From assembly GCF_005144585.1 (NCBI RefSeq), contig NZ_SSMQ01000010.1, positions 62,001 through 126,000 on the forward strand: a DNA stretch of 64,000 nt. Reading direction: 5' to 3'. Source of the DNA: Polyangium fumosum (lineage in GTDB: Bacteria; Myxococcota_A; Polyangia; Polyangiales; Polyangiaceae). The notes beneath the pieces were generated by a model. It saw only the letters and a list, made by a program, of their open reading frames with translations. It was not told the origin of the DNA and ran no database searches. A program made the position numbers and the translations under genes. Positions 1 to 8,023 of the stretch are shown here, one piece after another. The first letter of the stretch is position 1, and every line of letters starts with the position of its first letter.

Positions 1-1
1 G

Positions 2-1018
2 GGGACGCTCGCGCTGGCGACGCTGGTCGGCGCCACCCTCATCGCCGAGCCGGCCGCGAAGCTCGGGATGGCCAGCGCGCTCACCAGCGCTCCGGTCTTT
101 CCCCTGCTGGGCCTCGTCAGCCTCCACGTGCTCGGCGGCCGCACCGCCATGGCCCGGTGGAGCTGGCTCGCGCTCTTCATGGGATGCGTGCTGCCGCTCT
201 GCCTCTTCCTCGCGGCGCGTTACGCCACGGTGGAGATCGCCGGTGTGGCCGCGGGGCTCGTGACAGCGGCGCTTTCCGTGGCGCTCCTCCGCGCCACCGG
301 GCGGCTCGGGCCGGCGAGCGGGCGCGGCGTGATGAGGTTCTTCGCCCCCTACCTGCTGGTGCTCGCCCTCATCGTGGCCAGGAGGAGCATCCCCGCGCTC
401 TGGCACGAGCTGTCCACGACGTTCGTCCTGCGCAACACGCGGGTCACGCTGGCGCCGCTCACGAGTCCGGGCCTCTGCCTGCTCCTCGCCGCCGTGCTCC
501 TCCGCCTGAAGAAGCCGGCGACGGTGGATCTCCGGGCGCTGCTCCGCCGCGCCCAGAAGCCGATCGCCGCCACACTCGCGTTCCTCGCGCTGGCGCAGGT
601 CATGCGGGAGGCGGGCATGCTCGACGCCATCGCCCGCGCCGTCGCCCAGCTCGACGGCTGGATCCTGTGGTTGCTCGTCCCTGCGGTCGGCATGCTGAGT
701 GGCTTCGCGACGGGCTCGAACGTCGGCGGCAACGTGCTGCTCATCAACCTCGAGCACGAGGTGGGCGCGAACCACGGCCAGGGACTCCTCTTTGCCGCCA
801 TGCATAGCAGCGCCGCCGGCCACGCCGTGTTCGCGTCGCTTCCCATCATCATGCTGCTCCTGGCGGTGGCCGGCGAGCTCGAGCGGCCCAAGGAGACGGA
901 CGTGACCCCGGATGCGCTGCTCCGGTTCGCGCTCCTCGTGGCGCTCCTCCTGCTCGGAGCCCTGTCGCTGGGCTTCGCGCTCCTCAGCCACTTCGATCTC
1001 GTCGATCGCCTCGTGTAA
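2..1018 (+). CDS. L-lactate permease-like membrane transporter, 5' truncated by window
   Basis: The reading frame is open from the first bases of the window, so the gene starts upstream; 338 residues of the C-terminal part are visible. The protein is strongly hydrophobic, with about eight predicted membrane segments. Near residue 235 a glycine/serine/asparagine-rich stretch (TGSNVGGN) sits just before a conserved-looking segment (SSAAGHAVFASLP). That layout resembles the C-terminal half of the LctP lactate/glycolate permease family, where a TGS..SN motif lies at the same place. Members of that family are secondary transporters in the inner membrane, usually about 550 residues long. The assignment rests on these short motifs and topology; another ion-coupled permease family is possible. 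Confidence 0.6.
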   Translation, partial: GTLALATLVGATLIAEPAAKLGMASALTSAPVFPLLGLVSLHVLGGRTAMARWSWLALFMGCVLPLCLFLAARYATVEIAGVAAGLVTAALSVALLRATGRLGPASGRGVMRFFAPYLLVLALIVARRSIPALWHELSTTFVLRNTRVTLAPLTSPGLCLLLAAVLLRLKKPATVDLRALLRRAQKPIAATLAFLALAQVMREAGMLDAIARAVAQLDGWILWLLVPAVGMLSGFATGSNVGGNVLLINLEHEVGANHGQGLLFAAMHSSAAGHAVFASLPIIMLLLAVAGELERPKETDVTPDALLRFALLVALLLLGALSLGFALLSHFDLVDRLV

Positions 1019-1079
1019 GGCGAGGCGTCCCCCTCGGGACGGTTGCTCTCGGGGGCGGGGGTGGAGTAAGGCACGAGGC

Positions 1080-1577
1080 ATGGAGCCGCTCTCCGGACAG
1101 GACGACTCGCCGCAGCGCGTGGAGGCCTCGGGCGCACAGGCCGGGCATCGGCCCACGGAGATCAACGCCCTGCTCGGGCGTGGCACCCGCTTCGAGGGCA
1201 AGCTCTACTTCGAGGGCCGCGTGCGCCTCGACGGCGACTTCCAGGGCGAGATCCGCGGCGACGACGTGCTCGTCATCGGCGACGGCGCCCACGTCGCGGG
1301 CGACATCCTCGTCGGCGCCTGCATCGTCACGGGGGGCGAGGTCTCCGCGAGCATCCGCGCGCGGACCGCCATCGAGCTCTACGCTCCGTCCAAGGTCACG
1401 GGCGCGCTGCACGCGCCGGCGATCTTCATCGATCGCGGCGTCCAGTTCGACGGTACTTGCAAGATGGCCCCTCTCGACGAGGCCGACACGCGCACGAGCA
1501 AAGAAGCGGCGCCGCCCCCCTCGACGCCGGCACCGCCGACGCCCGCCTCCCCGGCACCGCCGGCAGGCCGGGAGTGA
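1080..1577 (+). CDS. Bactofilin family protein
   Basis: This 165-residue protein has a central region (about residues 25-130) made of short beta-strand repeats rich in G, V and I, with motifs such as GRGTRFEGKL and GDFQGEIRGDD. This is the right-handed beta-helix signature of bactofilins (DUF583), which polymerise without nucleotide into cytoskeletal filaments at the inner membrane or in the cytoplasm. The N-terminus is polar and the C-terminal 35 residues are a Pro/Ala-rich tail, both usual for the family. ATG at 1080 is chosen because the beta-helix follows directly after a short polar N-terminus; the ribosome site is weak (GGAG about 13 bases upstream). It starts 61 bases after the transporter and may be co-transcribed with it. 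Confidence 0.88.
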   Translation: MEPLSGQDDSPQRVEASGAQAGHRPTEINALLGRGTRFEGKLYFEGRVRLDGDFQGEIRGDDVLVIGDGAHVAGDILVGACIVTGGEVSASIRARTAIELYAPSKVTGALHAPAIFIDRGVQFDGTCKMAPLDEADTRTSKEAAPPPSTPAPPTPASPAPPAGRE

Positions 1578-1747
1578 ACGAACTGTCACGCCTCCGCAAG
1601 CTTCACACGGCCGCGCGCGGCGCGACCACCTGAGATCCTGCGGATTTGGCGGGTGTCCCCGATCCTCGGGGGCGGACGGCATGGCTCCTGCACTTCGGGA
1701 TGTCGACGACGACAAGGAATCCCCCTTGTCGTTTTCCGGAGACACCC

Positions 1748-2413
1748 ATGACGCTTCGCCTGCGCCCCCTCGCCTTCGCGCTGCTCACGACTCTGACCAC
1801 CCTCAGCGCCGCGCCGAACGTCGCGCGCGCGGGCGACGAAGAAGCCACGCGGCTCGAGGCCCGCGGCAAGGCGCAGCGGTACTCGCAGAAGACGACGGAC
1901 CCGGAGAGCTCGATCGACACGGGCGGCGCGGCGATCCTGGTGCACGCGCCGATCGACGAGGTGCGGCGGATCGTCACGGATTACCGGCACTACGAGAAGG
2001 TCATCAAGCCCTTCAAGCAGAGCAAGCTCCTCTCGCGCACGAAGGGCGTGAGCGAGGTGTACCTGGAGGTGCCGATCCTGCACGGCGCCGCGACGGTCTG
2101 GGTCGTCACGAAGATCGGGCAGCCCGTCAAAGTCGGGAACGAGGAGCGCATCACGGCGCGGATGGAGCGCGGAAACGTCGACGATTTCCGCGCCACGTGG
2201 AAGCTGCGCGCAGTGGACGGGGAGCGGACCATCGTCAAGCTGGAGATCCTCGTCGACCCGAAGATGCCCGTGCCCTCGTCGGTGGTGACGCCGGAGCTCT
2301 GCACGGCCGCGGACAAGGCCGTGACGGGGGTGCGTGACCAGGCCGAGAAGAACCACTCGACCGCCTCGGCCGCGCGCGCCGAGCCCCAAAACGTGCCCGC
2401 CGAGGGCTCCTGA
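1748..2413 (+). CDS. Exported SRPBCC-fold (START/polyketide-cyclase-like) protein
   Basis: The 221-residue protein begins with a clear cleavable signal peptide (hydrophobic core LAFALLTTLTTLSA, cleavage likely after NVARA). The remainder, from about residue 60 to 195, has the strand/helix order of the SRPBCC helix-grip fold: an initial VHAPIDEVRRIVTDY segment, then alternating strands and a long C-terminal helix. Such proteins bind hydrophobic ligands; the ligand here is unknown. The start at 1748 has GGAG six bases upstream; upstream in-frame starts lack a ribosome site and would bury the signal peptide. Its stop (TGA) abuts the stop of the convergent DUF2169 gene with no base between them. 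Confidence 0.75.
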   Translation: MTLRLRPLAFALLTTLTTLSAAPNVARAGDEEATRLEARGKAQRYSQKTTDPESSIDTGGAAILVHAPIDEVRRIVTDYRHYEKVIKPFKQSKLLSRTKGVSEVYLEVPILHGAATVWVVTKIGQPVKVGNEERITARMERGNVDDFRATWKLRAVDGERTIVKLEILVDPKMPVPSSVVTPELCTAADKAVTGVRDQAEKNHSTASAARAEPQNVPAEGS

Positions 2414-4336
2414 TCAGGAAGCGCGCGCCGCGCCGATCGCGGCGGCGAGCTTCGACATGAGGCGGGGGTCGTCGACCAACCGCTGCGTCCACACTCTCCC
2501 GAGCCGCACCTGATCCGAAGCCTCGAGCCCGAGCTCGGCGAGGACCTCCGCGGTCGTCCCGCGCTCGGCGGCGACCTGGAGCCGCGCATGCTCGACGAGC
2601 CCGACGCGCAAGCCGAGCCGCTCCTGCGTGGCGTGGTAGGCCGCGTCGTACACGAGCAGAAGCTGGCGTTGGCCCTGCGCGGCTTCCTGGGCCATCGCGT
2701 CGGCCCAGTGTCGCTCGACGGAGGCCCAGGACGTGGTGGAGAGCGCGTTCAGCGCGAGGAGCGTGTCGCGGCCGTCGGGGCGATGGCGCAGCTCGGCGGC
2801 GATCGTGGCGCACCGTTCTATGGGGATCGAGGCGGGCTCGAAGGGTTTTGGCGAGCTCGACGGCGGAGCGTCGGCAGGAGCGGAAGCGGAAGCCGAAGCG
2901 GGCGCGGGAGCGGGAGCGGGAGCGGGAGCGGGCGCGGGAGCGGCGGCGGGAACGGCGGCGGGCGCGAACACACGCGCGGGCACGGCGGCGGGTGCGGCGA
3001 CCTTTGCCCCCTGCACCGGTCCCGGACGCGGCGGTGAGGGCCGCGGAGGGCCCGCGCTCGGGCCCGTGGGTTTGCCGAGGCGCGGGCCGAGGGGCGCAGG
3101 CGGCTTGATCGGCGGCTTGATCGCCGGCACGGCAGGCGTCCGCGTCGAAGGCGGGGGCGCGGGCGCGTTCGGCAGCGGTTCGACCCGACGGCCGATCTCG
3201 CGCGAAGACGGTGGCGCTTCGGCCTTCGGCAGGTCGAGCGTCGTGTCCTCGGTGAGCGGCTCCGCGATGAGCTTCGGCGACGGCGGCGACATGGGCGGCG
3301 GCGGGAGCGGCGGCGCCGCGATGGGATCCTCGGGGCGACGGAACGGCAAAGCGGCCGCCGGGTTCGACAGGCCCACCTCGTCGCGATCCGTGGGCAGCGG
3401 GAGCGTGCGCGTGCGTTGCCGCTGCGAGACGTCGGGCGGCGCAGGATCCACGAACATGATCGGGGGCGCCTCCACCCGCTCCGGCAGCACCATCGTGTCG
3501 CCGCTCTTCGGGGCGATGAGGACCGCGTCGTGCCGCATCTCCAGCAGGTTCAGGCCCGCCTCGACGTCCTCCTCCAGCGACTCGCCGAGGCGCAGGAACC
3601 GATCGATCCGCTCGGCGCGGATCCGCTTCCCTTCCGGATGCGCGGCGACCACGATCTTGCCCACGTCGGCCTCGGCGCCGCTCTTCAGATCGGCCACGCC
3701 GCGGAACGTGAGGACCATCGTCTTCGCCGCGGCGTCGATGCAGAGCGTGTCGCAACGGAGGACGATCTCGGTCACGCGTCCGCCCTTCGGATCGACGCGG
3801 AAGGCGTGGGGGCGGCGCTGCGGCAGGCGCGTCTCGATCCGGCCGGGCGCGGGCAGGACGCGGTCCATGCCGATGGAGGCGGCGCTGCGGAGCAGGTCGA
3901 TCCGCTGCTCGCGCGGCGCGCACTGGAAAAACGCAAAGTCGAACCCCTCGGGCGGCGGGCCCGCAGAGCGCGCCTCGCCGCCGAGCACGCCCTGCGCCCA
4001 GGCGTACGCCTCGTCGCCGAGGAGCAACCGGCGCGACGGCGCTTGCGGGGACACGGGGCCGCCGGCAAGGAGGCTCGCGCCTTCGACGGCGACGCGCGCC
4101 TCGGGGTCGGCGGCGCCTTGGACCAGGACGTCCACGCGAGGCTTGAGCGGCGAGAGATCCTCGGCGCCGCCCTCGGCGAGCGTCGTCACGGGCACCTGCG
4201 TCTCGGCGATGGACGCCTCTCCGCCGGGCACGATGGTGAACGTCGCCTTGACGATCACCGTGAGCGAATAAGCGCCCGGCGCAGCCTGCCAGATCAAGGC
4301 CCCGGCGCGAAAGGGGCAGAGCGAAAGGACCTCCAC
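2414..4336 (-). CDS. DUF2169 domain protein with long Pro/Ala linker
   Basis: This is a 640-residue protein. Residues 1-270 match the DUF2169 pattern: a start with FRAGALIWQ, then SLTVIVKATFTI, a PLKPRVDVLVQG segment, a FFQCAPREQR segment and an ERIDRFLRLGE-like ending. In other bacteria DUF2169 proteins sit beside VgrG/PAAR genes and act as adaptors that help load type VI effectors. Residues about 300-510 are a low-complexity Pro/Ala/Ser linker that includes an AP-dipeptide run coded by GGGAGC-type hexanucleotides. Residues about 520-640 form a helical C-terminal domain of unknown role. A GTG start at 4336 is inferred because the domain begins there; no good ribosome site is seen. It is isolated from the main vgrG cluster by about 24 kb. 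Confidence 0.72.
   Translation of the reverse strand: MEVLSLCPFRAGALIWQAAPGAYSLTVIVKATFTIVPGGEASIAETQVPVTTLAEGGAEDLSPLKPRVDVLVQGAADPEARVAVEGASLLAGGPVSPQAPSRRLLLGDEAYAWAQGVLGGEARSAGPPPEGFDFAFFQCAPREQRIDLLRSAASIGMDRVLPAPGRIETRLPQRRPHAFRVDPKGGRVTEIVLRCDTLCIDAAAKTMVLTFRGVADLKSGAEADVGKIVVAAHPEGKRIRAERIDRFLRLGESLEEDVEAGLNLLEMRHDAVLIAPKSGDTMVLPERVEAPPIMFVDPAPPDVSQRQRTRTLPLPTDRDEVGLSNPAAALPFRRPEDPIAAPPLPPPPMSPPSPKLIAEPLTEDTTLDLPKAEAPPSSREIGRRVEPLPNAPAPPPSTRTPAVPAIKPPIKPPAPLGPRLGKPTGPSAGPPRPSPPRPGPVQGAKVAAPAAVPARVFAPAAVPAAAPAPAPAPAPAPAPASASASAPADAPPSSSPKPFEPASIPIERCATIAAELRHRPDGRDTLLALNALSTTSWASVERHWADAMAQEAAQGQRQLLLVYDAAYHATQERLGLRVGLVEHARLQVAAERGTTAEVLAELGLEASDQVRLGRVWTQRLVDDPRLMSKLAAAIGAARAS
2900..2945 (-). 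repeat. In-gene GGGAGC hexanucleotide run (AP dipeptides)
   Basis: Four perfect GGGAGC units (2906-2929) plus degenerate copies lie inside the linker of the DUF2169 gene; on the coding strand GCTCCC reads Ala-Pro. The same hexamer makes up the two long intergenic tracts near 26.5 and 28 kb. Confidence 0.85.
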
Positions 4337-4395
4337 GCGGCGCGCAGTGTACGAAGAGCGCGCGAAAGGGGCGAGCGCTTCTTCGTGGGTCCCGG

Positions 4396-5043
4396 TCAGG
4401 GGCGCTTGCGCCGGGTCTTTTGCCGCACGCCCGCCGGCCGGCGCCGGGTCGGGCGACGCAGCCCTTGCCAGATGCGCTCGGGCAGCTCCCGCGCCGCCTC
4501 GTCGAGGTCGATCTCGGGCGCGCCGGCGAGCCAGCGCCGAGCCGTCTCCGCGACCGGGCCGATGACCAGCATCTCGATCAAGGGCTCGGGCAGCGGCGTG
4601 ATGCGCCCGGCTTTCACGTGCGGCCGAAGCCAGTCCAGGATGGCGGCGAGGCGGCTCTGCTTGGAGGCGAGGATCATCGCCGCATGGGCGGGCAGGAAGC
4701 TCGCATACGCCGAAGCATGCACGAAGCGCGCGGACGCCGGCTGCGCGGCGGTATGCCGCAGATAGGCCTGCACGAGGGCCGCGACGCCGGCGCGCGCCCC
4801 GCGGACGCCTTCGAGCGAGGCGACGAGGTCGTCGAGCAGCGCGCCCATGCAACGGGCATAGAGCGCGGCGGCGAGGCCGTCGGCATTGCCGAAATGGTGA
4901 TACAAGCTCCCGAGGCTTACCCCGCTCGCGGCCACGACGGCGTGCACGGTGAAGGCCTCGTGCCCGCCTTTCGCGAAGACGTCGAGCGCCGCGTCGAGCA
5001 AGCGCTTCGTCGTGTCCTCGCCGCGCTTCTGCTTCGGCGCCAT
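4396..5043 (-). CDS. TetR family transcriptional regulator
   Basis: A 215-residue protein with an N-terminal TetR helix-turn-helix: TTKRLLDAALDVFAKGG, then the recognition region ASGVSLGSLYHHFGNADGL at about residues 40-58. The C-terminal ligand-binding domain is helical and not assignable to a specific inducer; a basic Arg/Lys-rich tail closes the protein. The ATG overlaps the TGA stop of the upstream short-chain dehydrogenase by one base (TGATG), so the two are translationally coupled. A 32-bp near-perfect palindrome 20 bases upstream of the dehydrogenase start is the obvious operator candidate, implying that the regulator controls its own two-gene operon. Confidence 0.92.
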   Translation of the reverse strand: MAPKQKRGEDTTKRLLDAALDVFAKGGHEAFTVHAVVAASGVSLGSLYHHFGNADGLAAALYARCMGALLDDLVASLEGVRGARAGVAALVQAYLRHTAAQPASARFVHASAYASFLPAHAAMILASKQSRLAAILDWLRPHVKAGRITPLPEPLIEMLVIGPVAETARRWLAGAPEIDLDEAARELPERIWQGLRRPTRRRPAGVRQKTRRKRP

Positions 5044-5876
5044 CAGCCTGCCTCGTCGAGGCCGGAGAGCCTTTGCGCCTGCGCCCAGAGCCCCGCCGCG
5101 AGCGCTTCGTTCTGCGCGACGGGATGGAGAGGCGTCTCCACGTCGAGGTGATGGTACTTGCCCGTCGCGCCTTCGAGCGCCGGATCGAGCGCGAGCTTCA
5201 CGACGGGCTGCGCGCCCTCCGCGGGGGATTTCCAGAGCCGCTTCACCACGCGCAGCAATCGACCGAGCATCCCCTTCCGATCGCCGAGCCCCGTGCGAAT
5301 GACGCCGGGATGCAGCGCGAGGATCGTCGGCCCGCGATCTCTCCACCGCGCGGCGAACCGCGGGACGAGGAGCAGGTTGCAGAGTTTCGTCGTGGGATAG
5401 GTCCCGAGCGGATGAAAGTCTTTTCCGGTGGGTGTTTTTTCGAGATCGGGGCGCCCCTTCACGTAAAGGCCGGCGCTCACCTGCACGACGCGGCTCCGTC
5501 CCTCGACGAGCCGCGCTTCGAGCAAATGATTCAGCAGGAAGGGCGCGAGGTGATTCACGACGAAGGCCATCTCGAGGCCATCCTCGTTCAGGATCCGCTC
5601 GCTCGGCCAGAGCCCCGCGTTGTGGATCAGGACGTCGATGCGCGGACACGCCGCGAGGATCGCGTCCGCCGTCGCGCGAATGCCACGTTTCGTGGAGAGG
5701 TCCCCCGCGACGAGCGAGACCTCCCCGGGCCCCACGCCCCGCAGCTCGTCGAGCGCACGCTCCCCGCGCGCCCGGTCCCGCGCGTGCAGCACCACGCGGC
5801 ACCCGCGCAGGGCAAGCTCCCGCGCCACGGCGTGCCCGATGCCCCGGTTTCCCCCCGTGACGACGACGGTCTTCAT
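5043..5876 (-). CDS. Short-chain dehydrogenase/reductase (SDR)
   Basis: This 277-residue protein carries the classical SDR signatures: the nucleotide-binding motif TGGNRGIG at residues 7-14, HNAG at about 85-88, the catalytic Ser at 134 (VQVSAG), and YPTTK with Tyr160 and Lys164. It should be a cytosolic NAD(P)-dependent oxidoreductase. The extended middle segment (KGRPDLEKTPTGKDFHPL) resembles the retinol-dehydrogenase/WW-domain-oxidoreductase-like branch, whose bacterial substrates are mostly unknown. It is the first gene of an operon with the TetR regulator, so its substrate or a precursor may be the regulator's ligand. Confidence 0.9.
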   Translation of the reverse strand: MKTVVVTGGNRGIGHAVARELALRGCRVVLHARDRARGERALDELRGVGPGEVSLVAGDLSTKRGIRATADAILAACPRIDVLIHNAGLWPSERILNEDGLEMAFVVNHLAPFLLNHLLEARLVEGRSRVVQVSAGLYVKGRPDLEKTPTGKDFHPLGTYPTTKLCNLLLVPRFAARWRDRGPTILALHPGVIRTGLGDRKGMLGRLLRVVKRLWKSPAEGAQPVVKLALDPALEGATGKYHHLDVETPLHPVAQNEALAAGLWAQAQRLSGLDEAG

Positions 5877-5895
5877 GGACGGAAAGTAGCCGAGG

Positions 5896-5927
5896 ACTGG
5901 AACAACGTTCTAGAACATTGTTCCAGT
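5896..5927. promoter_or_regulatory. 32-bp palindrome, candidate TetR operator
   Basis: Two 16-base arms, ACTGGAACAACGTTCT and AGAACATTGTTCCAGT, are reverse complements except for one base pair. The element lies 20 bases upstream of the SDR start codon and 15 bases from the stop of the preceding gene. Position and symmetry fit an operator bound by the TetR product of the second gene; binding itself is inferred. Confidence 0.75.
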
Positions 5928-5941
5928 CTCCGGCGCGCCGC

Positions 5942-6589
5942 TCAGAGCAGGAGCCCGAGCACGCCAGCGAGGATCAGGGCCCCGGCCCAGACCCGGTCGA
6001 GGTCGAACCACGCGCGCCGGAGCATCGCGAGCCCGACCTTGTAGTAGACGACGAGCGCCACGAGCGCCGAGACCGCCAGCATCGCCAGGGTGTGCAGCGA
6101 GATCGCGGCCAGGTAGCCGCCGGGGCTCGACAGGGAGATCCCCGCGGCGTCGTGGCAGGAGGGTCCGTGGCAAGGCGCGGGGTTGTCCTCGCCGAGCACG
6201 AAGACGGGCAGGAGCATGAGCCCCGCGCCGTGCGCCGTGGCCATGAGGAACGACCACACCACGAGGTCGCGTGCATTCACGCGCATGCCCACCCAGCGCG
6301 GGTGGCGCGGGCGCACGAGCTTGAAGATGCCGAAGGCCACGAGCACCCCGCCGGTGATCCACGGCAGGATGCCCGTCGGAAAACTCGCCTTGCCCGCCGC
6401 GAGCAGCCCCACCGCGAGCCCGACGCTCGCGGCGTGGCCGACGGCGATGGGCAGGAGCGCGCGCAGCACCGCTTTGCCGCTCTTCTCTTGCAGCCCGAGC
6501 GCCACCGCGAAGAGCCAACCCATGCCGGGGCTCAAGCCGTGATAGGCGCCGAGCAGCGCGAGCGTGATCCAGGGCCAGGCGCTCGTCAC
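5942..6589 (-). CDS. Multi-pass inner-membrane protein
   Basis: A 215-residue hydrophobic protein with about six membrane segments. Near the N-terminus it has GAYHGLSPGMGWLFA, a histidine/glycine/proline signature seen in small transporters of the NicO/UreH/LysE-like type. A loop at about residues 135-150 contains two Cys and two His (CHGPSCHDA), possibly metal-binding. The start is GTG at 6589, overlapping the stop of the selenium-binding-protein gene by four bases (GTGA), so the two are coupled. A role in metal or sulfur-compound transport linked to the partner protein is a guess; family membership is not certain. Confidence 0.6.
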   Translation of the reverse strand: MTSAWPWITLALLGAYHGLSPGMGWLFAVALGLQEKSGKAVLRALLPIAVGHAASVGLAVGLLAAGKASFPTGILPWITGGVLVAFGIFKLVRPRHPRWVGMRVNARDLVVWSFLMATAHGAGLMLLPVFVLGEDNPAPCHGPSCHDAAGISLSSPGGYLAAISLHTLAMLAVSALVALVVYYKVGLAMLRRAWFDLDRVWAGALILAGVLGLLL

Positions 6590-7989
6590 GGGTAGCAGAA
6601 CGAATCCGAGGACGCGTCGCCGCCTTCGAGCCGGACCTGGTGGGCCCGGCGCGGCCCGAAGTCCACGTAGAAGTCAGGATCCAGCGCGATCCCGCCGCCT
6701 TCCTTGACGTCGACCTTGACCATCCAGCCCTTGAGCCCGTCCGGATAGAACTGCTCGTCCCAGGTCGTGTAGAGCCCGCTCGTGAAATAGATACGCTTGC
6801 CGTCGCGGCTCACCTCGACCATCTGCGGCGCGCCCGTGAGCGGCCCGCCCGAGCGCGGGTGCGGCGTGCGCCGCGCGATGCCGCCGATGTGCACCGAGCC
6901 CACGTGCTTCGGCTCGTGCGGGTTCGACACGTCATACTGGCGCAGCTCGCCCGTGCCCCAGCAGGACACGTAGAGGTACTTGTCGTCGAGCGAGAGGTTG
7001 ATGTCCGTCACGAGCGGCGGCACCGCGCCAAAACCCTTGAGCAGCGGCGGCAACTGGTCCGCGGACGCAGGCTCGGCCGGGATGGTGATCACCTTCTTGA
7101 TCGCCCAGCGCTCGCCTTCGCGGTACCAGAGCCAGACCGAGGCCGAGAGGTCCGCGACGCTGATGACCACGCCCATGAAGCCCCAGGCCTTCGTGGGATC
7201 GTGCGCGGGGCGCAGCTCGAGGGCCATCTGGTGCTCGTCACCGATGTCGAGCGCCTGGACGTGCTTGCGGCGCCGCAGATCCCACACGTGCAGCCGGTGG
7301 CCGTACTTCTTGCCGAGGAGCAGCTCGGGGACGACGCCGTCCTCGATCATCTTTGGCGTGCCCCACTCGCTCGAAATGAGGGTGTCGTGGCCGAGGTGCC
7401 ACCAGAAATCGTAGTGCAGGTACTGCGGGCCGCGGTCGATCTCCCAGCGGCCGAGCACGTCGAAGCTCTCGCAGTCGAGCATGAAGATGCCGCCGGGTCC
7501 TTCGCCCGCGGGGTTGCCGAGCGCCGAGACGTAGATGCCGTCCGGCCCGCAGTGCAGCGTGTGCGGGCGCGAGTAGCCGGTGCGCGAGGCGATCTCGTCG
7601 GCCTCGATCGTGCGGACGAGCTTGGGCCTGCGCGGATCGATCTTCGTGTCGAAGATGTAGATACGCGATGAGCGCAGGGCCGGCAGCATCAGGTAACGGC
7701 GCTCGACGTGGGGGTGCGGCGCGTACGGGCAGAGCGCGGCGCTGCACGCATTCCAGCCGGAGTGGTGCAGCTCGTCGCCGAAGTTCGGCACCTCGGCGAG
7801 CGCGATGATCTGGCTGTAGGTGGGCGACCGCGGATCGAGGTCGACCGTGGCGAGGCCGTCGCGGAGCGGGTTCGGGCGTCCGAGCACGGCGTTCGCGTCC
7901 GGGGCGGCGACGTAGGCGAACCGCTCGCGCGGCGCGTCCATGGCCATACGCGGCGACGGATAAAACGTAGGATCGGGTCGGAAGGGCAT
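6586..7989 (-). CDS. Selenium-binding protein / methanethiol oxidase family (SBP56)
   Basis: A 467-residue protein of the SBP56 family. It has the characteristic segments LHHSGWNACSAALC, SRPHTLHCGPDGIYVSALGN, DFWWHLGHDTLISSEWG, DEHQMALELRPAHDP and MVEVSRDGKRIYFTSGLY, which build a seven-bladed beta-propeller. Bacterial members include copper-dependent methanethiol oxidase, which converts methanethiol to formaldehyde, hydrogen sulfide and hydrogen peroxide. The conserved histidines expected to hold the metal are present. The start at 7989 has GGAG six bases upstream. It is translationally coupled to the downstream membrane protein. An S-formylglutathione hydrolase that handles formaldehyde products is encoded elsewhere in the window, but the link is only suggestive. 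Confidence 0.88.
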   Translation of the reverse strand: MPFRPDPTFYPSPRMAMDAPRERFAYVAAPDANAVLGRPNPLRDGLATVDLDPRSPTYSQIIALAEVPNFGDELHHSGWNACSAALCPYAPHPHVERRYLMLPALRSSRIYIFDTKIDPRRPKLVRTIEADEIASRTGYSRPHTLHCGPDGIYVSALGNPAGEGPGGIFMLDCESFDVLGRWEIDRGPQYLHYDFWWHLGHDTLISSEWGTPKMIEDGVVPELLLGKKYGHRLHVWDLRRRKHVQALDIGDEHQMALELRPAHDPTKAWGFMGVVISVADLSASVWLWYREGERWAIKKVITIPAEPASADQLPPLLKGFGAVPPLVTDINLSLDDKYLYVSCWGTGELRQYDVSNPHEPKHVGSVHIGGIARRTPHPRSGGPLTGAPQMVEVSRDGKRIYFTSGLYTTWDEQFYPDGLKGWMVKVDVKEGGGIALDPDFYVDFGPRRAHQVRLEGGDASSDSFCYP

Positions 7990-8023
7990 GGCTTCTCCGG
8001 GGAGACGGCCCGAGGATAAGGCC

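Noticed and set aside
1657-1671. Small hairpin CCCCGATCCTCGGGG after the bactofilin gene considered as a terminator
   Set aside because: The six-bp stem lies 80 bases past the stop and has no U-run; too weak to claim.
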